A stretch of 64,000 nt of DNA from Rhodobacter sp. (GTDB lineage: Bacteria > Pseudomonadota > Alphaproteobacteria > Rhodobacterales > Rhodobacteraceae), in NCBI GenBank assembly GCA_020637555.1, contig JACKKF010000013.1, forward strand, positions 522,001-586,000, written 5' to 3'. The position numbers and the translations under genes are program-made. The notes under the pieces were generated by a model. It searched no databases. It worked only from the letters and a program-made list of their open reading frames with translations, and was not told where the DNA came from. This document shows positions 25,565-33,148 of this stretch, in pieces; the first letter of the stretch is position 1, and every line of letters starts with the position of its first letter.

Positions 25565-25638
25565 CAGTGTCGCCGCAGGGATACATCCGTCGGCGGGACA
25601 CCCCTCCCCAACGAGGGGCGTTTATCTGGAAGGATACC
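25565..25638 (+). ncRNA. serC leader RNA motif (5' UTR)
   Basis: Upstream of serC two nested hairpins can be drawn. TGTCGCCG (25568-25575) pairs with CGGC-GG-GACA (25591-25600, GG bulged) over an inner GGA/TCC stem. CCCCTC (25601-25606) pairs with GAGGGG (25613-25618) and is followed by CGTTTAT and the GGAAGGAT ribosome binding site. From memory, this arrangement (hairpin GGGACACCCCTC...GAGGGGCGTTT just before serC) matches the conserved serC motif described in alphaproteobacteria. It may regulate serC-serA expression; the ligand, if any, is unknown to me. Confidence 0.65.
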
Positions 25639-26796
<1,158 letters not shown>

Positions 26797-26808
26797 TCGA
26801 GATCCCGA

Positions 26809-26832
26809 AGGGTGCGTGCAAGCACGCACCCT
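26809..26832. repeat. Palindromic repeat, unit 1 (serC-serA gap)
   Basis: AGGGTGCGTGC followed by AA and GCACGCACCCT is a perfect 24-bp palindrome. It sits 13 bp after the serC stop. A near-identical partner is at 26852-26871. Each can form a hairpin alone, and because both units are self-complementary they can also pair with each other. The role could be mRNA stabilisation or partial attenuation before serA, or they may be REP-like mobile palindromes. Confidence 0.75.
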
Positions 26833-26851
26833 ACCTCTCCTCTTCCCGTAG

Positions 26852-26871
26852 GGTGCGTGCTTGCACGCACC
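26852..26871. repeat. Palindromic repeat, unit 2 (serC-serA gap)
   Basis: GGTGCGTGC, TT and GCACGCACC form a 20-bp inverted repeat. Its arm sequence is the same as in the unit at 26809-26832, but the centre is TT instead of AA. It ends 22 bp before the serA start and just ahead of the serA ribosome binding site (AAGGAG), so it could occlude or frame that site in the mRNA. Confidence 0.7.
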
Positions 26872-26893
26872 GCCTCATGCAAGGAGCGCCAGC

Positions 26894-28501
26894 ATGGCCC
26901 CCCAGACAAAACCGCGCGTTCTCGTTTCCGACGCTCTCTCCGAAACCGCTGTCCAGATCTTCCGCGACCGCGGCGTGGATGTCGACTACATGCCCGCCCT
27001 GGGCAAGGACAAGGACAAGCTCGCCGAGATCATCGGCCAGTATGATGGCCTGGCGATCCGGTCGGCGACCAAGGTGACCGACAAGATCCTCGCCGCCGCC
27101 ACAAATCTGAAGGTCATCGGCCGCGCCGGGATCGGTGTCGACAACGTGGACATTCCGGCCGCATCCAAGAAGGGCGTGATCGTCATGAACACGCCGTTCG
27201 GAAACTCGGTGACCACCGCCGAGCATGCCATCGCCATGATGTTCGCCGTTGCCCGCCAGCTGCCCGAGGCCAATGCCTCGACTCACGCCGGCAAATGGGA
27301 AAAGTCCAAGTTCATGGGCGTCGAGCTGTTCAACAAGACGCTGGGCGTGATCGGCGCCGGCAACATCGGCGGCATCGTCTGTGATCGCGCCGTCGGCCTG
27401 CGGATGAAGGTCATCGCCTATGACCCCTTCCTGTCGGAAGAGCGCGCCAAGCAGTTGGGCGTGACCAAGGTCGAGCTGGACGAACTGCTGGCCCGCGCCG
27501 ATTTCATCACGCTGCATGTGCCGATGACGGACAAGACCCGCAACATTCTGAGCCGCGAGAACCTGGCCAGGACCAAGAAGGGCGTGCGCATCATCAACTG
27601 CGCCCGGGGGGGGCTGATCGACGAGGAAGCCCTCGCCGAGATGCTGAAGTCCGGCCATATCGCGGGCGCCGCGCTGGATGTGTTCGCGGTCGAGCCCGCC
27701 AACGAGAACGTGCTGTTCAACCTGCCGAACGTGGTCTGCACGCCGCACCTGGGGGCCTCGACCACCGAGGCGCAGGAAAATGTCGCCTTGCAGGTGGCCG
27801 AGCAGATGTCGGACTATCTGCTGACCGGCGCCGTGCAGAACGCACTGAACATGCCGTCCGTCACCGCAGAAGAGGCCGCCATCATGGGGCCCTGGATCGA
27901 GCTGGCCAAGCATCTGGGCACCTTTGCGGGTCAACTGACCGAAGAGCCGATCCGCGCGATCAACGTGCTTTATGATGGCACGGCCGCGACGATGAACCTG
28001 AAGGCGCTGGATTGCGCCGTCATCGCCGGTGTCATGAAATCGGCCAATCCCGATGTGAACATGGTATCGGCGCCGATCGTCGCCAAGGAACGCGGCATCC
28101 AGATGTCCACCACGCATCAGGACAAGTCGGGCACCTTTGACGGCTACATCAAGCTGACCGTGGTCACAGACAAGCGCGAACGCTCGATCGCGGGCACCGT
28201 GTTCAGCGACGGCAAGCCGCGCTTCATCCAGATCAAGGGCATCAACATCGACGCCGAGATCGGCGAGCACATGCTCTACACGACGAACGAGGACGTGCCG
28301 GGCATCATCGGTCTGTTGGGCATGACGATGGGCAAGAATGGCGTCAACATCGCCAACTTCACGCTGGGTCGGTCCGGCGTGGGGCAGGATGCGATCGCGC
28401 TGCTGTATCTGGATCAGGCGATCGATCCCAAGGTTGTCGAGACACTGGAATCCACCGGCATGTTCCGTCAGGTGCGTCCTTTGCAATTCGACATGGCCTG
28501 A
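26894..28501 (+). CDS. serA: D-3-phosphoglycerate dehydrogenase SerA (long form)
   Basis: The 535-residue protein is the long PGDH. The N-terminal substrate domain and NAD-binding Rossmann domain include TLGVIGAGNIGGIV (about residues 150-163), NCARGGLIDEEAL (catalytic Arg) and TPHLGASTTEAQENVA (catalytic His). An intervening domain (residues about 315-455) follows, then a C-terminal ACT-like regulatory domain near MLYTTNEDVPGIIGLLG. It oxidises 3-phosphoglycerate, the first step of serine synthesis. ATG 26894 has AAGGAG 9 bases upstream. It shares the serC promoter region across the two palindromes. Confidence 0.97.
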   Translation: MAPQTKPRVLVSDALSETAVQIFRDRGVDVDYMPALGKDKDKLAEIIGQYDGLAIRSATKVTDKILAAATNLKVIGRAGIGVDNVDIPAASKKGVIVMNTPFGNSVTTAEHAIAMMFAVARQLPEANASTHAGKWEKSKFMGVELFNKTLGVIGAGNIGGIVCDRAVGLRMKVIAYDPFLSEERAKQLGVTKVELDELLARADFITLHVPMTDKTRNILSRENLARTKKGVRIINCARGGLIDEEALAEMLKSGHIAGAALDVFAVEPANENVLFNLPNVVCTPHLGASTTEAQENVALQVAEQMSDYLLTGAVQNALNMPSVTAEEAAIMGPWIELAKHLGTFAGQLTEEPIRAINVLYDGTAATMNLKALDCAVIAGVMKSANPDVNMVSAPIVAKERGIQMSTTHQDKSGTFDGYIKLTVVTDKRERSIAGTVFSDGKPRFIQIKGINIDAEIGEHMLYTTNEDVPGIIGLLGMTMGKNGVNIANFTLGRSGVGQDAIALLYLDQAIDPKVVETLESTGMFRQVRPLQFDMA

Positions 28502-28521
28502 TCGCCGGGCCACCGGCGGCG

Positions 28522-28570
28522 GTGGGGGTTTCACACCCCCACACCCCCGTGGCGTATTTCGGACAAGATG
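28522..28570 (+). repeat. 3'-end repeat element, copy 2 (after serA)
   Basis: This element begins 20 bp after the serA stop. It has the same structure as copy 1 at 24531-24579: a GTGGGGGT / ACCCCCAC hairpin, a second C-run, then CGTATTTCGGACAAGATG. The two copies differ at about 5 of 49 positions. Both lie directly downstream of a serine-biosynthesis gene in the reading direction. Confidence 0.75.
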
Positions 28571-28630
28571 ATGGGGGCGCAGGATCTTGCGCCCCTTTTC
28601 CATGGGCGCGCGCGGTCTATCTTGTCTTCC

Positions 28631-29098
28631 ATGCACAGGATCGCCGCCGGGTTTGACGGAATTTATGAAACGCATCTCGCGGTTGCGGATCTGGGCCGTT
28701 CGGTTGCGTTCTACAAGGATCGGCTTGGGTTGGCGCTGGCGGCGGAATTTCCCGAACGCGGGATCGCGTTTTTCTGGGTCGGTTCGCCGCAGGCGGGCAT
28801 GCTGGGCCTGTGGCAGGGGGTGCGCGGGCCCCTGAGGACCGTGTCGCATTTCGGCTTTCGGGCGCCGCGGGCGCGCGTGTTGTCGGCGGTTTCCGACCTG
28901 CGCGCCGCCGGTATCGACCCCCTGGGGTTCAACGGCGAGCCGGTGGATGAGCCCGTGGTGCTGGGTTGGATGCCCGCGCTGTCCGTGTATTTCAAGGATC
29001 CCGACGGGCATTCGCTGGAGATCCTGCACCGTCTGGACGACCCGGCTGATCCGGCATTCGGTGTCGGGTCCTGGTCGGCCTGGCAGAGGCGCGGCTAG
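28631..29098 (+). CDS. VOC-superfamily (glyoxalase/bleomycin resistance-like) protein
   Basis: The predicted protein (155 residues from ATG 28631) has the paired beta-alpha-beta-beta-beta units of VOC proteins: YETHLAVADLGRSVAFYKDRLGL at residues about 11-33 and ALSVYFKDPDGHSLEILHRL near residue 120. The His in ETHLAV and the Glu in LEIL correspond to metal-ligand positions. It could be a glyoxalase-, dioxygenase- or fosfomycin-resistance-like enzyme. A longer start at 28568 adds 21 residues lying over the end of the upstream repeat and was not used. Its stop overlaps the FGE gene end by 4 bp. It is a single-gene unit. Confidence 0.82.
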   Translation: MHRIAAGFDGIYETHLAVADLGRSVAFYKDRLGLALAAEFPERGIAFFWVGSPQAGMLGLWQGVRGPLRTVSHFGFRAPRARVLSAVSDLRAAGIDPLGFNGEPVDEPVVLGWMPALSVYFKDPDGHSLEILHRLDDPADPAFGVGSWSAWQRRG

Positions 29099-30042
29099 CG
29101 GGCGGCCAACCTCAGGCCACAATGTCCGGTGGTCGAATCCGGCGTGTTATGCGTGCGGGAATGGACCTGATAGCGTTCGCAATAGCTGACGTGACACAGA
29201 TACGAGCCGCCCCGGATCACCTTGTGCTGGCCGTCGCCCGACCGCACCGGGTCGCGCGGCGGCAGGCCCTTGCCCAGAGGGAGCGGGCCGAAATCGTCCT
29301 GCACCCATTCCCAGACATTGCCCGTCATGTTGTGCAGTCCATAGCCATTGGGTGCATAGTGATCGGCGGGGCAGGTGCCGACAAAGCCGTCCTCGGCGCT
29401 GTTGCGGCCCGGGAAAACCCCCTGCCAGGTGTTGTGCCGATGGCCAGCGGCGGGGACCAGGTCGTTGCCCCAGGGAAACCGCTTGCCCTTCAGGCCGCCG
29501 CGCGCGGCAAACTCCCACTCGGCCTCGGTCGGCAGACGGGTGTCGGTGAAATCCGCCAGCGCCTGCCCGTCAAACCAGCTCAGATGGGTGGCAGGGTGAT
29601 CCTCGCGATCGCGGGTGTCGCTGCCGGGCCCCTCGGGTGCCGCCCAGTATGCGCCATCGACCTTGCGCCACCAGGGGGTCTGAAGCGGGTGGTCCGGCCA
29701 GGCGCGCAGGTCGGCCAGGAACAGGTGGAAGACATAGGACCAGCCCTCGACCTCGGCGGTGGTGCGATAGCCGGATTCAGTGGCGAACTGTCGGAACAGA
29801 CGGTTGGTGACGGTGGTGCGCCCGATCCGGAACGGCGACAGATGAACGCGCCGGGGCGGGCTGTCCATGTCATCGGGATAGCGCCCCAGGGCGGCGCCCA
29901 TGTCGAAAAAGCCGCCCTTGAGCGGCACCATCTGCCCGCTGATCGCGGCTTTCAGATCATCCGACGCGCGGGCGGCCAGCGCCGGGGCGGGCAGGGCAAG
30001 GCCGGCGCCCTGGGGTGCGCAGCAGCCTTTGGGCGTTTCCAT
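29095..30042 (-). CDS. Formylglycine-generating enzyme (SUMF1/FGE family)
   Basis: The 315-residue protein has the FGE-sulfatase fold: MVPLKGGFFDMGA (about residue 38), the conserved LPTEAEWEFAARGG near 170 and PNGYGLHNMTGNVWEWV near 231. The C-terminal active-site segment contains GGSYLCHVSYCERY with Cys283 and Cys288. The two cysteines five residues apart followed by NTPDS are the copper-binding active-site pattern of true FGEs, as opposed to cysteine-less relatives. Its N-terminus begins METPKGCC. FGE converts a sulfatase active-site Cys to formylglycine. No sulfatase gene is in this window. ATG 30042 has GGAG 6 bases upstream. Confidence 0.9.
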   Translation of the reverse strand: METPKGCCAPQGAGLALPAPALAARASDDLKAAISGQMVPLKGGFFDMGAALGRYPDDMDSPPRRVHLSPFRIGRTTVTNRLFRQFATESGYRTTAEVEGWSYVFHLFLADLRAWPDHPLQTPWWRKVDGAYWAAPEGPGSDTRDREDHPATHLSWFDGQALADFTDTRLPTEAEWEFAARGGLKGKRFPWGNDLVPAAGHRHNTWQGVFPGRNSAEDGFVGTCPADHYAPNGYGLHNMTGNVWEWVQDDFGPLPLGKGLPPRDPVRSGDGQHKVIRGGSYLCHVSYCERYQVHSRTHNTPDSTTGHCGLRLAAR

Positions 30043-30080
30043 CGCGGACTCCATTTTGCCAAGGGAATGCAACGGATCGG

Positions 30081-30115
30081 CGACAAAAGCAACGGGCGGC
30101 CCCGGGGGACCGCCC
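30081..30115 (-). terminator. Predicted terminator after the curli genes
   Basis: Read on the minus strand, GGGCGG-T-CCCC-CGGGG-CCGCCC forms a nested hairpin (30094-30115) followed by GTTGCTTTTGTCG. It lies between the curlin-B-like stop (30135) and the FGE start (30042), and would separate the two transcripts. Confidence 0.6.
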
Positions 30116-30134
30116 GCACGCGGCATGCTGCGGC

Positions 30135-30509
30135 TCAATATCCGAACTGAAGTGTCAGGCCTGTCTGGCCACCGGTCTGGACGATGTCGGCGTCCGTGTT
30201 CTGTCCGAACTGGAACAGGCCATAGGCGTTGTTGCCGCCGGTCTGGTGGATGGTGCCGGTATGGCCGCGGCCCTCCTGGTGGATGATGGCGCGGTCGGTT
30301 GCGCCCTGGGCGATGCCGGCGGCGTTGTTGGCGCCGCGCTGGGTGACGTGGCCGTTGGTGCGGATGTCGGCGTGCAGCGCATAGAGCGCCAGCCCGAATC
30401 GCAGGGCCTGGGCCTCGTCGGCGCCGGAGGGCGTCAGGGTGACCGAGACGGTGTTGGCCAGGGCCGGGGTGGTGAGCGCGATGGCGGCGATAAAGGCGAG
30501 CGTTTTCAT
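30135..30509 (-). CDS. Curlin repeat protein, CsgB-like minor subunit
   Basis: The 124-residue secreted protein has a signal peptide (KTLAFIAAIALTTPALA, cleavage near residue 18). Imperfect repeats with alternating hydrophobic residues and Gln/Asn-Gly turns follow: GHVTQRGANNAAGIAQG, HTGTIHQTGGNNAYGLFQFG, and DADIVQTGGQTGLTL. These are curlin-type amyloid repeats in a short array. The repeat number is low and the N-terminal part is less regular, so a nucleator (CsgB-like) role is likelier than that of the main fibre subunit. It is the last gene of a three-gene curli unit that ends in the terminator at 30081-30115. Confidence 0.8.
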   Translation of the reverse strand: MKTLAFIAAIALTTPALANTVSVTLTPSGADEAQALRFGLALYALHADIRTNGHVTQRGANNAAGIAQGATDRAIIHQEGRGHTGTIHQTGGNNAYGLFQFGQNTDADIVQTGGQTGLTLQFGY

Positions 30510-30558
30510 GGTCTTGATCCTGTTAATGAAATCTTTGGAAACGGGTGGTCGAGTGGGG

Positions 30559-31002
30559 TCAGAGCCGGGGATCGGCGCAGGTCAGGCGGCGGCCGCCGAT
30601 CCGCACCTCCAGGTCGACGCTGTGGCGGGCGGGCGACCCCAGAAGTTCGGTCTCGCCCAGCAGGGCGGGTTCCCCCGGGCGGGCGGTAAAGGCGCCCGAC
30701 TGATGGATCGTGGTCTGCCCGCCACCGGACCGGCTGGTGATGGCCAGCGCATAGGTGCCCGCGGCCGGGGTGGCGCTGATCACGCGGCCCTCGATGCGGG
30801 TGCCGCCGGGGACGGCGTCCAGGGCGACCTCGCAGCGTTGCGGGGCCTCGGTGGCGCGTGTCCGGGTTTCGGCCCGGATTTCAGAACGCGCGCCGGATGG
30901 CGTGTCGGTATCGGCGCTGGCGACGGTGCAGGCGGCGACGAACCCGGCGAGCGAGAGGCCCAGGAACAGCATCGGGGCCTTGGTGTGGAAACGGGGGCGC
31001 AT
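30559..31002 (-). CDS. csgH: CsgH-like curli assembly protein
   Basis: The 147-residue protein begins with a signal peptide (PRFHTKAPMLFLGLSLAGFVAACTVASAD), with a possible lipoprotein box around AACT. The C-terminal ~100 residues (CEVALDAVPGGTRIEG, SATPAAGTYALAITSRSGGGQTTIHQSGAF, LLGETELLGS) match the beta-sandwich of alphaproteobacterial CsgH. CsgH is related in function to CsgC, a periplasmic inhibitor of premature amyloid formation. ATG 31002 was chosen; upstream in-frame codons lie in the stem region. It lies between the two curlin genes, which supports the identification. Confidence 0.8.
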   Translation of the reverse strand: MRPRFHTKAPMLFLGLSLAGFVAACTVASADTDTPSGARSEIRAETRTRATEAPQRCEVALDAVPGGTRIEGRVISATPAAGTYALAITSRSGGGQTTIHQSGAFTARPGEPALLGETELLGSPARHSVDLEVRIGGRRLTCADPRL

Positions 31003-31042
31003 GGCGGTCTCCTGTGGCGAAAGGATGGAGCGGAACAAAGGC

Positions 31043-31079
31043 GGGCCGCGAGGGTCGGAGGGGGACACCCCCGCGGCCC
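31043..31079 (-). promoter_or_regulatory. GC-rich intra-operon hairpin between curlin gene and csgH
   Basis: GGGCCGCG (31043-31050) pairs exactly with CGCGGCCC (31072-31079). An inner GGGG/CCCC stem (31060-31071) can extend it. It lies in the 117-bp gap between the major curlin gene and csgH. A stem here could protect or end the upstream message and so favour the main curlin over the downstream products. No clear T-run follows. Confidence 0.5.
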
Positions 31080-31119
31080 GGACGAGACCCGGAGGGGAGC
31101 CCGGGCCTCGGATCGGGGG

Positions 31120-31557
31120 TCAGTCCTGGACGATGGCGACCACGTTATGCGCGCCGGTCTGCTGCACGCTGGCGGTGTCGTTGTTGCCGGTCTGGACGAC
31201 GGCTGCGACGTTGCGATGGCCATACTGGCCGACGGTGGCGCTGTTGTTGTTGCCCATCTGGGCGACGCCGACGGCATTGCGGTGGCCCTGCTGGTCGGTA
31301 TCGGCGCTGTTGTTCCAGCCCGACTGGCCGACAGCGGCGCGGTTGCGATAGCCGTCCTGGGTGTTGATCGACAGGTTCGAGCCGCCGTTCTGGATGACGG
31401 TCAGGCGCTGGCCATGGCCGGATTGCCCGCCACCGACCTGGTTGTTCCAGCCGTATTGCTCGACCCGGATGCGGTGCCCCGAGGCAAGGGCGGGCACGGC
31501 GGTGGCGGCGATGATCAGGGCGAGGGTGGCGGATTTGAAGGATTGGGCAAGGAACAT
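31120..31557 (-). CDS. Curlin repeat protein, CsgA-like major subunit
   Basis: The 145-residue protein has a signal peptide (SATLALIIAATAVPALA, cleavage about residue 25). Regular repeats of about 20 residues follow, built on the pattern Q-x-G-x-x-N-x-A-x-V-x-Q: VEQYGWNNQVGGGQSG, VIQNGGSNLSIN, VGQSGWNNSADTDQQG, VAQMGNNNSATVGQYG, VVQTGNNDTASVQQTG. The Gln/Asn ladder is typical of CsgA-type amyloid fibre subunits secreted across the outer membrane. ATG 31557 was used; further upstream the frame has no family sequence. It begins the curlin, csgH, curlin order. No csgE, csgF or csgG genes lie nearby. Confidence 0.85.
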   Translation of the reverse strand: MFLAQSFKSATLALIIAATAVPALASGHRIRVEQYGWNNQVGGGQSGHGQRLTVIQNGGSNLSINTQDGYRNRAAVGQSGWNNSADTDQQGHRNAVGVAQMGNNNSATVGQYGHRNVAAVVQTGNNDTASVQQTGAHNVVAIVQD

Positions 31558-32152
31558 CTTTGTCTCCGAATGAAGGTGGCCTGGAAATCCGTGCGGCCGG
31601 TTGACGGTCTGCGTGTCAGTCCCGGATCGCGCCAAGGGGCTGTCTGGCGGGGTGCCCGGGCGGTTCCTGCCCGGGGTCCTGACGACCCCGTGGCATCGAC
31701 CCGCCACCCCTCGACGCATCCGATGCCACCACCCTGCCGCCCACCCCGCCGTCAGACAAAATCACCCGCCCGTTCCCCGATAACACCCACCGCGATATCC
31801 GATAACAATGGGGGGAGGTCTGTTCCTAAGGTCATGACAAGGTTGAAAAAATTTCAAATATTCCTCTGTCGCGACCATCCGGTCCCCCGCGCCGCCCGGC
31901 AACCGGGGGGCCGCGTCGAAAGCGCACCGTGCCGGGGCCCGGGCAAGGGGCAAGGCCCTGGCCCCTATCTGACCGGCGCCCAGTCTATGCCGGGATCGTG
32001 CCAAACCGCCCGATGCGCGACAGCCTGCGCCGGAAATCCGCGCATCACGCGCCGCGCGCGCGACCCGGGTCCGGGTGATTCGGTCCTCTCCGGGCGGAGT
32101 GCCGCCGTTGCCCAGGTCCGGCGAGGGCCGGGAAACCAGCCACCGCGTGCGC
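31558..32152. other. 595-bp intergenic region upstream of the curli genes
   Basis: No gene is visible here; the short frames lack a ribosome binding site or family sequence. The curli-proximal half holds the likely regulatory elements. CCGATAACA occurs at 31777-31785 and again at 31799-31807, exactly 22 bp (two helical turns) apart. TTGAAA-AAA-TTTCAA at 31843-31857 is a perfect inverted repeat in an AT-rich island (about 31835-31865). The remainder (31866-32152) is very GC-rich and appears to be the 3' flank of the LysR gene. No definite promoter was assigned. Confidence 0.55.
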
Positions 32153-33043
32153 CTATCGGCACGCCTCGCCGAGGAAGTCCAGGAACACGCGCAGCCGCGG
32201 CGACATCAGGCGCCGGCTGAGACACACCGCGGTCAGCGTCGATGCCGCGATATCGAAGGTGACCTGCGGAAAGACCTGGATCAGACGGCCATGCGCGATC
32301 TGGCTCCGGCAATAGTGCTGCGGCAAGGGCGCGATGCCGGCGCCGGCCAGCACGGCCTCGCGCACGACCAGAGGGCTGTTCACATGCCAGACCCCACGCG
32401 ACAAGTCGATCTGGGCGGGTTCGCCGGCCCAATGCACCGGAAACCTCGGCAGCCCATAGCGACGCTCGCAGATCTGAACATGGGCACGCAGCGCATCCAG
32501 TCCCTCGGATAGCGGATGGCGCGCCAGATAGCCGGGACTGGCGACCCAGATCAGCGGCCCCGCCAGCAGCGTGCGCGACACCAGATCCGAATCCTCGAGC
32601 GGCCCGACCACCACCGCCAGATCCACCTGATCGCGCAACAAATCCGCGCCATGGCTGGTGACGACCAGTTCCAGCGCAATGCGCGGATAGCGCGCGCGGA
32701 AGGACGCCAGACGCGGTGCGACGATCTCCTGGCAGAAGGCGGGGGGCAGGGCGACCGCCAGGCGCCCGGTCGGTTCTGCCCGCATCCCGGCCATGGTGGC
32801 ATCGGCCGCATGCACCTGTTCCAGGATCTCCTGCGCATGCCGCAGGAAGGTCTGCCCCTCGGCCGTGAGACGCAGGTTGCGCGAGTTGCGCTCCATCAGG
32901 CGGACGCCGAGTTCCCGTTCGAGCCGCGCGAGCACCGTCGAAACCGTGGACTTCGGCATTCCCAAAACATCCGCCGCCGCGGTGATCGAGCCATGCTCAG
33001 CCACCGAGGCGAAGATCGGCAGATCGTCCAGCTTCCATCCCAT
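32153..33043 (-). CDS. LysR-family transcriptional regulator
   Basis: The 296-residue protein has an N-terminal helix-turn-helix (KLDDLPIFASVAEHGSITAAADVLGMPKSTVSTVLARLE, residues about 4-42) and a periplasmic-binding-like effector domain from about residue 90. The group with the SITAAADVLGMPKSTVS recognition helix often controls divergent single operons. It is transcribed divergently from the gallate-dioxygenase-type gene across a 105-bp gap, so it probably regulates that gene in response to an aromatic acid. ATG 33043 was chosen over a TTG three codons upstream. There is no clear ribosome binding site for either. Confidence 0.9.
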   Translation of the reverse strand: MGWKLDDLPIFASVAEHGSITAAADVLGMPKSTVSTVLARLERELGVRLMERNSRNLRLTAEGQTFLRHAQEILEQVHAADATMAGMRAEPTGRLAVALPPAFCQEIVAPRLASFRARYPRIALELVVTSHGADLLRDQVDLAVVVGPLEDSDLVSRTLLAGPLIWVASPGYLARHPLSEGLDALRAHVQICERRYGLPRFPVHWAGEPAQIDLSRGVWHVNSPLVVREAVLAGAGIAPLPQHYCRSQIAHGRLIQVFPQVTFDIAASTLTAVCLSRRLMSPRLRVFLDFLGEACR

Positions 33044-33091
33044 GGCGGCCAATCGTTCAGATTTTCGGACCCTGCTTACATCCTGCCATGA

Positions 33092-33119
33092 TTGTTCAGT
33101 TCTGCAAATAGCCTAGAGT
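33092..33119 (+). promoter_or_regulatory. Possible promoter of the gallate-dioxygenase-type gene
   Basis: TTGTTC (33092-33097), a 16-bp spacer and TAGAGT (33114-33119) lie 30 bp before the ATG. The sequence GTTCAG occurs at 33055-33060 and again at 33094-33099, which could be half-sites for the divergent LysR protein. The match to consensus is modest. Confidence 0.4.
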
Positions 33120-33148
33120 GCCCGCACCCTTAACCTCGGAGGACCTCA

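Noticed and set aside
31866..32152. Possible small genes in the GC-rich half of the curli/LysR gap
   Set aside because: Short frames on both strands have no ribosome binding site, no signal peptide and no recognisable sequence.
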